Shown here piece by piece: positions 1 to 8,472 of a stretch of DNA of 14,757 nt (position 1 is its first letter; the number at the start of each line of letters is the position of its first letter). This DNA comes from Limnohabitans sp. GTDB taxonomy: Bacteria; Pseudomonadota; Gammaproteobacteria; Burkholderiales; Burkholderiaceae_C. The notes below the pieces were generated by a model, which saw only the letters and a program-made list of their open reading frames with translations, searched no databases and had not been told where the DNA came from. The position numbers were made by a program, and so were the translations under genes. The DNA is taken from the NCBI GenBank assembly GCA_030729445.1, contig JANQXJ010000190.1:1548-16304 (forward strand). Direction: 5' to 3'.

Positions 1-944
1 AAGGTTTTGGCCGCGTCGGGCACACGGGCCAAAATCATATTGGCCTCGCTCGGGAAGGGGGTGACGCCGGGCAAGGTGGCCAGTTCTTTCAGCAAACGGG
101 TGCGCTGCTCGCGCAGGTCTTTGGCTTGCGCTGCAAACACCTCGGTGTGCTCCAGAGCAAACAGAGCGCACTCGTAATTCAGCACACTGATGTTGTAGGG
201 CGGGCGCACTTTGTCGATTTCAGCGATCAGCGCTTGGGGGCCGATCATGTAACCCAGACGCACACCGGCCAGGCCAAACTTGGACAGGGTGCGCATGAGC
301 AAAACGTGCGAATGGCGCGTGATGCGGTCGATGTAGCTGCGGCTGGCAAAGGGCTGGTAAGCCTCGTCCATGACGACCAGCCCGCCCTGAGCGCCTTGGG
401 CCAGCACAATCTTTTCGATCACATCGTCGTTCCACAGATTGCCGGTGGGGTTGTTGGGGTAAGCCAAGTAGACGATGGACGGCTTGTGCTCGGCAATCGC
501 AGCCAACATGGCGGCTTCGTCGAGTTCAAAGTCGGGGGTGAGCGGCACGCCGTGGAAGGCCAGACCTTGCAGTTGGGCGCTCATGGCGTACATCACAAAG
601 CCCGGCAAGGGCGAGAGGATAGAAGCGCCGGGCACATCGCAAGCCATGGCCAAGAGCGAGATCAACTCGTCCGAGCCGTTGCCCAGCATGATGTCGAAGC
701 CTTCAGGCATGCCTGCGTATTGGGCCAAACCATGGCGCAGTTCGTTCACGCGACCATCGGGGTAGCGGTTGAGCGCCAAGGCCCCCAGTCGCTCGCCCAA
801 AGCCTTTTGCAAATCTGCAGGCAAGCGGTGTGGGTTTTCCATCGCGTCGAGCTTGACCATGCCCACCGAGTCCTGGATGGCGTAGGCGTGCATGGACTGC
901 ACGTCCTGGCGGATGCGTTGCATCAGTTGGGGGCTCACGGTCAT
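1..944 (-). CDS. hisC: Histidinol-phosphate aminotransferase, 3' end outside window
   Basis: PLP-dependent enzyme that transfers an amino group from glutamate to imidazole acetol phosphate, giving histidinol phosphate; cytoplasmic. Reading down from 944 gives an open frame of 314 codons that runs off the window; the family is usually about 350-370 residues, so only the C-terminal end is missing. Visible landmarks are GNGSDE (88-93, cofactor phosphate region), AYPNNPTGN (161-169), MDEAY (192-196, Asp193 near the pyridine nitrogen), and TLSKFGLAGVRLGY (219-232) with the Schiff-base lysine Lys222 and the phosphate-binding Arg229. All are hallmarks of fold-type I class II aminotransferases of the HisC type. 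The ATG at 944-942 overlaps the hisD stop (941-943) in an ATGA junction, with a purine-rich GCGAGAG upstream, so translation is probably coupled to hisD. The position directly after hisD settles HisC over other aminotransferases. Confidence 0.96.
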   Translation of the reverse strand, partial: MTVSPQLMQRIRQDVQSMHAYAIQDSVGMVKLDAMENPHRLPADLQKALGERLGALALNRYPDGRVNELRHGLAQYAGMPEGFDIMLGNGSDELISLLAMACDVPGASILSPLPGFVMYAMSAQLQGLAFHGVPLTPDFELDEAAMLAAIAEHKPSIVYLAYPNNPTGNLWNDDVIEKIVLAQGAQGGLVVMDEAYQPFASRSYIDRITRHSHVLLMRTLSKFGLAGVRLGYMIGPQALIAEIDKVRPPYNISVLNYECALFALEHTEVFAAQAKDLREQRTRLLKELATLPGVTPFPSEANMILARVPDAAKT

Positions 945-2284
945 GTCGGCTCTCGCATGGGGGGAACAGGGCTCAGGCGCAATTCGGCGGCACGGGCGTG
1001 CGCTTGCAAGCCTTCGCCATAAGCCAGCTCGGCGGCGATGCGGCCTAGGGGTTGCGCACCGGCCTCGCTCACCTCGATCAGGCTGCTGCGTTTTTGGAAG
1101 TCGTACACGCCAAGCGGCGACGAAAAGCGCGCTGTACCGCTGGTGGGCAGCACATGGTTGGGGCCTGCGCAGTAGTCGCCCAGCGACTCGCTGGTGAAAG
1201 CGCCCAAAAATATGGCACCTGCGTGGCGCAGCAATGGCTCCCAACGGTGCGGATCACTGCTCGACACCTCCAGATGCTCGGGCGCGATGCGGTTGCTGAT
1301 GGCGCAGGCTTCTTCCATGCTGCGGGTCAAAATCAATGCACCACGGTCGTTGAACGACTTGGCGATGATCTCGCGGCGGGGCATGGTGGGCAGCAGGCGG
1401 TCAATCGCGGCTTGCACCTCGGCAATGTAAGACGCATCGGGACACAGCAAAATGCTTTGCGCCAGCTCGTCGTGCTCGGCCTGGCTGAACAAATCCATCG
1501 CCACCCATTCGGCGGGCGTGCTGCCATCGGCCAAGACCAGAATTTCAGAGGGGCCCGCAATCATGTCGATGCCCACGGTGCCGAACACGCGCTTTTTGGC
1601 ACTCGCCACATAGGCGTTGCCAGGGCCGGTGATCTTGTCGACCTTGGGGATGGTGGCTGTGCCATAAGCCAGTGCGGCCACGGCTTGTGCACCACCCACC
1701 GTGAAAGCTCGCGTGACGCCCGCCACACAGGCAGCGGCCAGCACCAGTGGGTTGCGCACGCCAGCAGGCGTGGGGACCACCATGATGATCTCTTGCACAC
1801 CCGCCACATGGGCGGGAATGGCGTTCATCAGCACAGAAGACGGGTAAGCTGCTTTGCCACCGGGCACATAGATGCCCACGCGGTCAAGCGGCGTGACTTT
1901 TTGGCCCAGCAAGGTGCCGTCTTCGTCGCGGTAGCTCCAGCTCTCGCCCGAGGCTTTTTTCTGGGCTTCGTGGTACTGGCGCACCCGGGCGGCGGCGGCT
2001 TGCAGGGCTTCGCGTTGTACGGCGGGCAGGCTGTCGAGTGCCGCTTTCAGTTCGGCTTGGGTGATTTCCAAAGCTTTCACGTCGGGCGCTTGCAGGCCGT
2101 CAAAGCGCTGGGTGTAATCGAGCACGGCCGCGTCACCGCGCTTTTGCACATCGGCCAGGATGTCGGCCACGCGCTGCTCGATGGCGGCGTCGGTGTCGGC
2201 AGACCAATGCAGGCGGGCCGCAAAGGCCGCTTCAAAACCGGCGTCTGCCGTGTTCAGTTGCAAAGGTTTGGCGTGCAATCCCAT
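941..2284 (-). CDS. hisD: Histidinol dehydrogenase
   Basis: Zinc enzyme for the last two steps of histidine synthesis, oxidising histidinol to histidine in two NAD-dependent steps; cytoplasmic. The protein is 447 residues, near the usual 430-440. The family signature region is intact: GPGNAYVASAK (220-230), DMIAGPSEILVLAD (240-253) and DLFSQAEHDELAQS (264-277). Putative zinc ligands by alignment to the E. coli enzyme are Gln268, His271, Asp370 (in SLGDYCAGPNH) and His429. The catalytic Glu-His pair lies in APEHLE (Glu336, His337). The ATG at 2284 lies two bases after the hisG stop and follows a purine-rich GAAGAAAGA. The 3' end overlaps hisC by four bases. No active-site residue appears to be missing. 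Confidence 0.98.
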   Translation of the reverse strand: MGLHAKPLQLNTADAGFEAAFAARLHWSADTDAAIEQRVADILADVQKRGDAAVLDYTQRFDGLQAPDVKALEITQAELKAALDSLPAVQREALQAAAARVRQYHEAQKKASGESWSYRDEDGTLLGQKVTPLDRVGIYVPGGKAAYPSSVLMNAIPAHVAGVQEIIMVVPTPAGVRNPLVLAAACVAGVTRAFTVGGAQAVAALAYGTATIPKVDKITGPGNAYVASAKKRVFGTVGIDMIAGPSEILVLADGSTPAEWVAMDLFSQAEHDELAQSILLCPDASYIAEVQAAIDRLLPTMPRREIIAKSFNDRGALILTRSMEEACAISNRIAPEHLEVSSSDPHRWEPLLRHAGAIFLGAFTSESLGDYCAGPNHVLPTSGTARFSSPLGVYDFQKRSSLIEVSEAGAQPLGRIAAELAYGEGLQAHARAAELRLSPVPPMREPT

Positions 2285-2286
2285 GT

Positions 2287-2924
2287 TCAGTCTTTCTTCA
2301 CTGCGCCCGCAAAGGCGTCGATGATGGCGCGAATCGGCGCCTGCTTGAGCTTGAGCGCGGCCTGGTTCACCACCAAGCGCGAGCTGATGTCCATGATGCG
2401 TTCGACTTCCACCAAGTGGTTGGCCTTGAGCGTGTTGCCTGTGGACACCAGGTCCACAATCGCATCGGCCAGGCCTGTGAGCGGTGCCAGCTCCATGCTG
2501 CCGTAGAGCTTGATCAGATCGACGTGTACACCCTTGGTCGCAAAGAAATCGCGGGCGATGGTCGTGTATTTGGTGGCCACCTTCAGGCGAGCTCCGGTGC
2601 GCACCAGCGCCGCGTAGTCGTCATCGGCCCGCACCGCCACACTCATGCGGCATTTGGCGATGTTCAGGTCCAGCGGTTGGTACAGACCCTGGCCGCCGTG
2701 CTCGATGAGGGTGTCGAGGCCGGTCACGCCCAGATCGGCACCACCGTATTCCACATAGGTGGGCACATCGCTGGCCCGCACCAGCACCACCCGCACATTG
2801 GGCTGGTTGGTGGGCAAGATCAGCTTGCGTGATTTTTCCGGGTCTTCCAGCACCTCGATGCCCGCAGCTTTGAGCAGCGGCAGGGTTTCGTCAAAGATGC
2901 GTCCTTTGGACAGGGCCAGCGTGA

Positions 2925-2928
<4 letters not shown>
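2287..2928 (-). CDS. hisG: ATP phosphoribosyltransferase, short (HisZ-dependent) form
   Basis: Catalyses the first, committed step of histidine synthesis, condensing ATP with PRPP. At 213 residues it is the short form (HisG-S), which lacks the C-terminal regulatory ACT-like domain of the roughly 300-residue long form. Short-form enzymes are known to need the aminoacyl-tRNA-synthetase-like partner HisZ for activity and histidine feedback; hisZ is not in this window. Visible motifs are ALSKGRIFDETLPLL (5-19), YGGADLGVTGLDTL (61-74), ATKYTTIARDFF (118-129) and the PRPP-binding stretch LADAIVDLVSTGNTLK (153-168). The ATG at 2928 overlaps the murA stop (2925-2927) in an ATGA arrangement, with AAAGAG just upstream as a weak ribosome site. 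hisD follows after two bases. Confidence 0.97.
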
Positions 2929-4190
<1,262 letters not shown>

Positions 4191-4228
4191 GGGTCAGGTC
4201 GGTACGTTGTGGCTCGAAGGCCTTCGTT

Positions 4229-4471
4229 TTACTTTGATTGCGCAGCCCATTCGGCGGGCGTGTAGGTTTTCATCGACAAGGCGTGGACCTCGTCGGTGTG
4301 CATTTTTTGGCCCAGCGTGGCATACACCCTTTGGTGGCGTGCAATAGGGCGCATACCAGCAAAGGCTTCAGACACGACCACGGCGCTCCAGTGGCGGCCA
4401 TCGCCCTCCACGGTGAGGTGGGTGCACGGAAGACCTGCGGCGATGATGGCTTGGAGTTGCTCAGCGTTCAT
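4229..4471 (-). CDS. ibaG: BolA-family protein, IbaG type
   Basis: Small BolA-like protein of 80 residues. By family knowledge, such proteins pair with monothiol glutaredoxins and bind a shared [2Fe-2S] cluster; E. coli IbaG (YrbA) is linked to acid stress and iron-sulfur handling. The match to IbaG rather than BolA itself rests on VEGDGRHWSAVVVSEAF (21-37), the short loop GMRPIARHQRVYATL (39-53), and the C-terminal VHALSMKTYTPAEWA (62-76). His63 in VHALS corresponds to the invariant C-terminal histidine of the family; His27 sits where the variable second ligand usually lies. Cys16 is an extra feature of unknown meaning. As in E. coli, it lies between mlaB and murA, although here two exporter genes separate it from mlaB. 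It begins six bases after the exporter permease stop, which suggests coupling; no clear Shine-Dalgarno is seen. Confidence 0.93.
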   Translation of the reverse strand: MNAEQLQAIIAAGLPCTHLTVEGDGRHWSAVVVSEAFAGMRPIARHQRVYATLGQKMHTDEVHALSMKTYTPAEWAAQSK

Positions 4472-4477
4472 GGGAAT

Positions 4478-5233
4478 TTAGCTTCGGATTTTGTAGCCGA
4501 TGCGCAAAAGGTGAAGGGTCAAGGCACTGATGGCGGCCAAGGCGGTGCCCACCACCGCCAGACTGAGCCAAGGCGAAACATCGCTCTGGCCAAAAAAGCC
4601 ATAACGAAAACCGTCGATCATGTAGAAGAACGGGTTCAGGTGGCTGAGCTTTTGCCAGAACGGCGGCAAAGACTGGATGGAATAAAACACACCCGACAAA
4701 AAAGTCATGGGCATGATGATGAAGTTCTGGAAGGCGGCCATTTGGTCGAACTTCTCAGCCCACAGCCCGGCAATCACCCCCAATGCACCCATCAAAGCCG
4801 CGCCCATGACGGCAAAGGCCAAAATCCACAAGGGGTTGACGAAGGTGATGTTGACCATCCAGCCGGTGATGACAAACACACCCAAACCCACGGCCAGCCC
4901 GCGCACCACCGACGAGCCCACATAGGCCACAAACCAGCTGCGGTGCGACAGGGGGGTGAGCAACAAGAACACCAGGCTGCCCATGATCTTGCTTTGCACC
5001 AAGCTCGACGAGCTGTTGGCAAAAGCGTTTTGCAGCACACCCATCATCATCAGGCCAGGCAGCAAAAACGAGGTGTAGGCCACACTGTCGTAGACCTTGA
5101 CGTGGTCCTCGAGCACATGACCGAAGATGAGCATGTACAGCACCGAGGTGAGCACGGGTGCGCCCACCGTCTGGAAAGCGACTTTCCAAAAACGCATCAC
5201 CTCTTTGTAGAGCAGGGTTTGCCAGCCGGTCAT
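4478..5233 (-). CDS. yadH: ABC-2 family exporter permease (YadH-like)
   Basis: Inner-membrane permease of 251 residues, forming an exporter with the ATPase encoded just upstream. The ABC-2 type family shows as about six hydrophobic segments: roughly 22-40, 53-72, 84-96 (with flanking residues), 103-127, 134-158 and 171-188, and a last one near 222-244. The diagnostic block before the last helix is FIIMPMTFLSGVFYSI (171-186), then LPPFWQKLSHLNPFFYMIDG (189-208) and FRYGFFG, very close to E. coli YadH as I recall it. The substrate of YadGH-type exporters is not established; relatives include drug and polysaccharide exporters. The ATG at 5233 overlaps the ATPase stop (ATGA), preceded by CGGGAG. 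Its place between mlaB and ibaG suggests an envelope role, but that is inference from context only. Confidence 0.93.
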   Translation of the reverse strand: MTGWQTLLYKEVMRFWKVAFQTVGAPVLTSVLYMLIFGHVLEDHVKVYDSVAYTSFLLPGLMMMGVLQNAFANSSSSLVQSKIMGSLVFLLLTPLSHRSWFVAYVGSSVVRGLAVGLGVFVITGWMVNITFVNPLWILAFAVMGAALMGALGVIAGLWAEKFDQMAAFQNFIIMPMTFLSGVFYSIQSLPPFWQKLSHLNPFFYMIDGFRYGFFGQSDVSPWLSLAVVGTALAAISALTLHLLRIGYKIRS

Positions 5234-6165
5234 GCCAGGGCTCCCGAGGCGGTTTGTTTGCGGTTCATGACTTCCAAGAACACATCTTCCAGATCAGCTT
5301 GGCGAATTTCCACGTCTTCAGCAACCAAGCCAGCAGTGCGAATGGTGGCGAGATGGTTTTCGATCTCGACCGCGTTGTGCACTGGCAATTGCACGATGCG
5401 ACCCGTAACACGGGCCATCGCTGCCACTGCAGGCGGCAAGTCGCCATCAAGCTTGAAGCGCAGCACCTGGCTGGTGGCCGAACGGAGCAAATCGGATGTG
5501 CGCTCCAGCGCCAGCAACTGGCCGCGCTTGAGCATGGCGATGCGACCACACAGCGCTTCGGCTTCTTCGAGGTAATGGGTGGTGAGCAAGACGGTGTGGC
5601 CTTGCTTGTTGAGTTTGGCGATGAAGGCCCACAGAGTCTGGCGCAGTTCGACATCAACGCCTGCGGTGGGCTCGTCGAGCACGATCACGCGGGGCTTGTG
5701 CACCAGCGCTTGCGCCACCAGCACACGGCGCTTCATGCCACCAGACAGTTGGCGCATGTTGGAACCCGCTTTGTCGGCCAGACCCAGGCTCTCCAGCAAC
5801 TCGTCGATCCAGGCGTCGTTGTGCTTGACGCCGAAATAGCCCGACTGGATGCGCAGCGATTCGCGCACCGTGAAAAACGGGTCAAACACCAGCTCTTGTG
5901 GCACCACGCCCAGCAGGCGGCGTGCAGCGGCGTAATCACTTTGCACATCGTGGCCATGCACCATCACACGCCCGGTGGAAGGGCGACTGAGCCCGGCCAA
6001 GGTGCTGATCAAAGTGGTTTTTCCCGCGCCGTTGGGGCCGAGCAGGCCGAAGAATTCGCCCTCCTCCACATCAAAGCTGATTTGGTCGAGCGCTTTGAAC
6101 GCGGCTGCGCCTGCCTGTTTGGCCGAGTAGATCTTGGAGACGGTTTGGAAAGAGAGCGCTGCCAT
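5230..6165 (-). CDS. yadG: ABC exporter ATP-binding protein (YadG-like)
   Basis: Cytoplasmic ATPase subunit of 311 residues that would power the adjacent ABC-2 permease. Nucleotide-binding elements are complete: Walker A GPNGAGKTT (43-51), Q-loop VVPQELVF (87-94), signature RQLSGGMKRR (138-147), Walker B VIVLDEPTAGVD (160-171) and switch histidine His197 in TTHYLEEAEAL. The tail past about 225 resembles the C-terminal domain of the DrrA/CcmA/YadG group. The ATG at 6165 is the only reasonable start, because an in-frame TAG lies three codons upstream. No good Shine-Dalgarno precedes it (the bases before ATG are pyrimidine-rich CCCCTTCC), so initiation may be weak or depend on upstream translation. 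An 84-base spacer separates it from mlaB; its stop overlaps the permease start. Confidence 0.94.
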   Translation of the reverse strand: MAALSFQTVSKIYSAKQAGAAAFKALDQISFDVEEGEFFGLLGPNGAGKTTLISTLAGLSRPSTGRVMVHGHDVQSDYAAARRLLGVVPQELVFDPFFTVRESLRIQSGYFGVKHNDAWIDELLESLGLADKAGSNMRQLSGGMKRRVLVAQALVHKPRVIVLDEPTAGVDVELRQTLWAFIAKLNKQGHTVLLTTHYLEEAEALCGRIAMLKRGQLLALERTSDLLRSATSQVLRFKLDGDLPPAVAAMARVTGRIVQLPVHNAVEIENHLATIRTAGLVAEDVEIRQADLEDVFLEVMNRKQTASGALA

Positions 6166-6249
6166 GGAAGGGGCCTATTTTAAGTGCTGGCCCGCAGGTC
6201 CATGAAGTCCGACTGCAGATCGCCCCCAAAAGACCCAAAAACCGAACAC
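6166..6249 (-). other. Spacer between mlaB and the exporter genes
   Basis: This 84-base gap is the second longest in the window. It holds a possible inverted repeat close to the exporter start (GGGCC at 6171-6175 against GGCCC at 6189-6193, 13-base loop) and a seven-codon ATG-to-TAA reading frame at 6203-6180 on the minus strand. There is no U-tract after the repeat on the minus strand, so it does not look like an intrinsic terminator, and no sigma-70 promoter pair stands out. The spacer may simply be an operon joint. Confidence 0.4.
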
Positions 6250-6525
6250 TCAGGCAGGCTGCAACAAGTCCATCACCCCGTAAAGGCTGGCCAACTCGCG
6301 CAAGCGTTGGGTCATGCCCTCGACCTGCAAGGCAGTGCCTTTGTGCATCAGCACCCGGCGCAAACCCAGCAACACGGCGAGCGCCGAGGAGTCAAATTCA
6401 GACAATTCAGAGGCGTCCAGGCTCACCGCAGGCGGCAAAACGGGCGGCAATTGCGTGACCCACTGCGCCAAACAGGCATCAGCCTGATCGTGCAGCAAGG
6501 TGGCGGGCAGCTTCAGGGGACTCAT
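6250..6525 (-). CDS. mlaB: Mla transporter STAS-domain subunit
   Basis: Small cytoplasmic STAS protein of 91 residues. By family knowledge, MlaB binds the ATPase MlaF and is needed for assembly and activity of the MlaFEDB inner-membrane complex. Recognition rests on length, on the STAS core VSLDASELSEFDSSALAVLL (34-53), where the DSS (45-47) sits where E. coli MlaB has its essential threonine, and on its position immediately after mlaC. It starts 13 bases downstream of the mlaC stop; no strong Shine-Dalgarno is visible, so coupling to mlaC translation is likely. Sequence similarity among STAS proteins is low, so the name depends largely on the operon context. Confidence 0.9.
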   Translation of the reverse strand: MSPLKLPATLLHDQADACLAQWVTQLPPVLPPAVSLDASELSEFDSSALAVLLGLRRVLMHKGTALQVEGMTQRLRELASLYGVMDLLQPA

Positions 6526-6538
6526 ATCAAGAAAGGGA

Positions 6539-7195
6539 TCAAGACGCTTTGGTGTTGGATTTGTTGCGTGCGGCCAAGCTGGCGATCAGCGCATCGATGC
6601 CACCGGCATTGATTTCTTTGGTGAACTGGTTGCGGTAGTTTTCGACCAGCCACACACCCAAGACGTTGAGGTCAAAAATCATCCAGCCCGAGCCTTGACC
6701 CGGGGTTTTTTCGAGCCGATAGTCCAGCTGAATCGGTGACCCTTTGCCACGCACTTCGGTATTGACCACCAGATTTTTATCCTCTTGGCCAGCCCGCAAG
6801 GGCTTGACCACCACCACTTGGTCGGTGATCTGTTTGAGGGCGCCCGAATAGGTGCGCACCAACAAGACCTTGAACTCTTCTTGCAAGCGCTTTTTCTGCT
6901 CAGGCGTGGCTTTGCGCCAAGCCGGTCCCGTGGCCAGGGCGGTCATGCGCAGGAAGTTCACATGCGGCATGAGCTGCGTGTCGACCAACTGCATGATCTT
7001 GTTGATGTCACCGTCGCGCAGGACCTTGTCGGCCTTGATGGTGTTGAGCGTGTCGTTGGTGATGCGCTGAATGAAGGCTTCGGGGGCCTCATCGGCAGCC
7101 ATGGCCAGGCCAGCAGTACCCACCAAGCTGGCGGCGCAGGCAGCCACAAGTACATGGCGACGGTTCAGGAAAAATGCGGTATCTGTTTTGGTCAT
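6539..7195 (-). CDS. mlaC: Periplasmic phospholipid-binding protein MlaC
   Basis: Soluble periplasmic carrier that shuttles phospholipid between the outer-membrane MlaA complex and the inner-membrane MlaFEDB complex (Ttg2D/MlaC family). With the ATG at 7195 the protein is 218 residues, normal for the family. That start is chosen because it places a signal peptide exactly at the N-terminus: Asn11-Arg12-Arg13, a hydrophobic stretch from about 15 to 31, and an AMA cleavage site (31-33) before ADEAPEA. The frame is open further upstream to 7384, but that part overlaps the mlaA coding end and looks like chance. The mature part carries family blocks LMPHVNFLRMTALATGPAWR (75-94), TPEQKKRLQEEFKVLLVRTY (97-116) and GWMIFDLNVLGVWLVENYRN near the C-terminus. 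The paired arginines resemble a Tat signal, discussed separately. Confidence 0.95.
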   Translation of the reverse strand: MTKTDTAFFLNRRHVLVAACAASLVGTAGLAMAADEAPEAFIQRITNDTLNTIKADKVLRDGDINKIMQLVDTQLMPHVNFLRMTALATGPAWRKATPEQKKRLQEEFKVLLVRTYSGALKQITDQVVVVKPLRAGQEDKNLVVNTEVRGKGSPIQLDYRLEKTPGQGSGWMIFDLNVLGVWLVENYRNQFTKEINAGGIDALIASLAARNKSNTKAS

Positions 7196-7247
7196 GGTCA
7201 AACTATAGAGCCTGCAGCCAAGGTACGTGTTAACAACTGTAACGGTC

Positions 7248-7985
7248 TTATTTTGGCTCGGACTCTCCGTCCCCGTAGTCGAAATTCGATGGCGGGTTGC
7301 CGTCGTAAATGTCGTTGCGGCGCTTTTGCAAATAGCCATCACGCACAAACGAATAAGGGTCCAGCGACGCCGCCTTGACCACATCCACCGTTTGCAGCAG
7401 TCCCGAGCGGATGTCCAAAACGCGCGTCACGGTCAAGGCATTGCGGGTGGCATCGTCCGAGAACCGCTGCGAAGCATCGCCCTGCATGTCCAGCGGCAAG
7501 GCCAAGGTGTCGCGCAGTGTGGATGGCCCCAGCAGTGGCAGCACCACATAGGGACCGGGCTTGACGCCCCAGTAACCCAAGGTCTGTCCAAAATCTTCCT
7601 TGCGTTTTTCGAGGCGCATTTCAGTGGCCACATCCAGCAAGCCCCCCAGTCCCAAAAACGTGTTCACGTTGATGCGCATGAAGGTCTCGGCCGTGGCCTG
7701 CCCCTTGAGCTGCAAGGCGCTGTTGGCCATGGACCAGATGTCTCCCAAGTTGCCAAAGAAGTTGCCCACGCCCGTGCGCACAAAGCTGGGCAGCACTTTC
7801 ACATAAAGCTCGGCGGCGGGCTTGATGGCGGCAGTGTCCACCACCTCATTGAATTGGTAAACGCTGCGGTTCATCGACTCCCAGGGGTCACGCGCATCGG
7901 CTGTTTGCACCGTGGCGCAGCCCTGCAAAGCCAACAGACCGACCAAAAGTGTGAGCGATGTGCAGCGTTGGATCCAAGTGATCAT
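7248..7985 (-). CDS. mlaA: Outer-membrane lipoprotein MlaA (VacJ)
   Basis: Lipoprotein of the outer membrane that, in E. coli, removes mislocalised phospholipids from the outer leaflet and passes them to MlaC. The 245-residue product starts with a lipoprotein signal: hydrophobic 10-20, then lipobox Leu20-Gln21-Gly22-Cys23, with Cys23 as the predicted lipidated residue (Gln at -2 is less common). The family hallmark DPWESMNRSVYQFNE (33-47) is followed by NFFGNLGDIWSMANSALQ (75-92), FLGLGGLLDVA (109-119), FGQTLGYWGVKPGPYVVLPL (132-151) and GPSTLRDTLALPLD (153-166). The ATG at 7985 overlaps the mlaD stop as ATGA. In E. coli mlaA is encoded elsewhere; here it is inside the operon between mlaD and mlaC. 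A 52-base gap with a TAA stop separates it from mlaC. Confidence 0.96.
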   Translation of the reverse strand: MITWIQRCTSLTLLVGLLALQGCATVQTADARDPWESMNRSVYQFNEVVDTAAIKPAAELYVKVLPSFVRTGVGNFFGNLGDIWSMANSALQLKGQATAETFMRINVNTFLGLGGLLDVATEMRLEKRKEDFGQTLGYWGVKPGPYVVLPLLGPSTLRDTLALPLDMQGDASQRFSDDATRNALTVTRVLDIRSGLLQTVDVVKAASLDPYSFVRDGYLQKRRNDIYDGNPPSNFDYGDGESEPK

Positions 7986-8461
7986 GGTTTTTGACTTTCA
8001 GGAGCAGATTTTTCGGCCTGGCTGAACAAGAACTGGCTGATCAGGTTTTCCAGGATGACGGCCGATTGGGTGGAGCCAATGCGGTCTCCGGCGGCCAGGT
8101 TTTTCTCGTCAGCGCCGGGCGCGACATCAAGGTATTGCTCACCGAGCAAACCGCTGGTGAGGATTTTCAGGGAACTGTCTTGCGGAAAGGCGTGCTCGGT
8201 CTGCATGCCCAAGGTGACCTTGGCCTGGAAGGACTCGCCGTCAAATTCGATCTTTTTGACACGACCGACCACCACACCGGCACTCTTGACTGCAGCACCA
8301 GGCTTGAGACCCCCAATGTTGTCGAACTTGGCGGTGACCTCGTAGTCTTTGCTGAAACTCCAGGTCAACAAGTTAGCGGCCTTGAGCGCCAAAAAGAGCA
8401 CGGCGACGGCACCAAGCAGCACAAACAAACCCACCCACACATCATTTTTTGAACGTTGCAT
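7982..8461 (-). CDS. mlaD: MCE-domain protein MlaD
   Basis: Inner-membrane-anchored periplasmic protein whose MCE domains form a hexameric ring with a central pore for phospholipid passage. The 159 residues comprise a short cytoplasmic start, one transmembrane helix at about 9-29, a single MCE domain at about 38-117 (including FDNIGGLKPGAAVKSAGVVV, 46-65, and SGLLGEQYLDV, 103-113, around the pore loop) and a C-terminal helix near 136-150. The length is slightly below E. coli MlaD (183), with a shorter tail. It starts ten bases after the mlaE stop with a consensus AGGAGG, and ends in a four-base overlap with mlaA. Confidence 0.97.
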   Translation of the reverse strand: MQRSKNDVWVGLFVLLGAVAVLFLALKAANLLTWSFSKDYEVTAKFDNIGGLKPGAAVKSAGVVVGRVKKIEFDGESFQAKVTLGMQTEHAFPQDSSLKILTSGLLGEQYLDVAPGADEKNLAAGDRIGSTQSAVILENLISQFLFSQAEKSAPESQKP

Positions 8462-8466
8462 GACGC

Positions 8467-8472
8467 CCTCCT
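8467..8472 (-). promoter_or_regulatory. Strong Shine-Dalgarno of mlaD
   Basis: On the minus strand AGGAGG lies five bases before the mlaD ATG (8461), and its first base is shared with the mlaE stop codon. It is a consensus ribosome site, and it fixes the mlaD start. Most other mla genes here have weak sites, so MlaD may be translated more strongly than its neighbours, in line with its hexameric stoichiometry; that last point is inference. Confidence 0.85.

Noticed and set aside
4215..4226. Perfect 12-base palindrome CGAAGGCCTTCG followed by TTTT on the plus strand.
   Set aside because: It has no loop, so the usable stem is only about four base pairs, and no plus-strand gene ends here. It is not a credible terminator.
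7196..7247. TATAGT just before mlaC as a -10 box of an internal promoter.
   Set aside because: No -35-like hexamer lies 16-18 bases upstream, and the box is so close to the ATG that the transcript would begin at about the start codon. Evidence is too weak.
7196..7384. N-terminal extension of the mlaC frame by 63 codons.
   Set aside because: It overlaps the end of mlaA in another frame and would bury a textbook signal peptide. The ATG at 7195 gives the normal length and a leader at the correct place.
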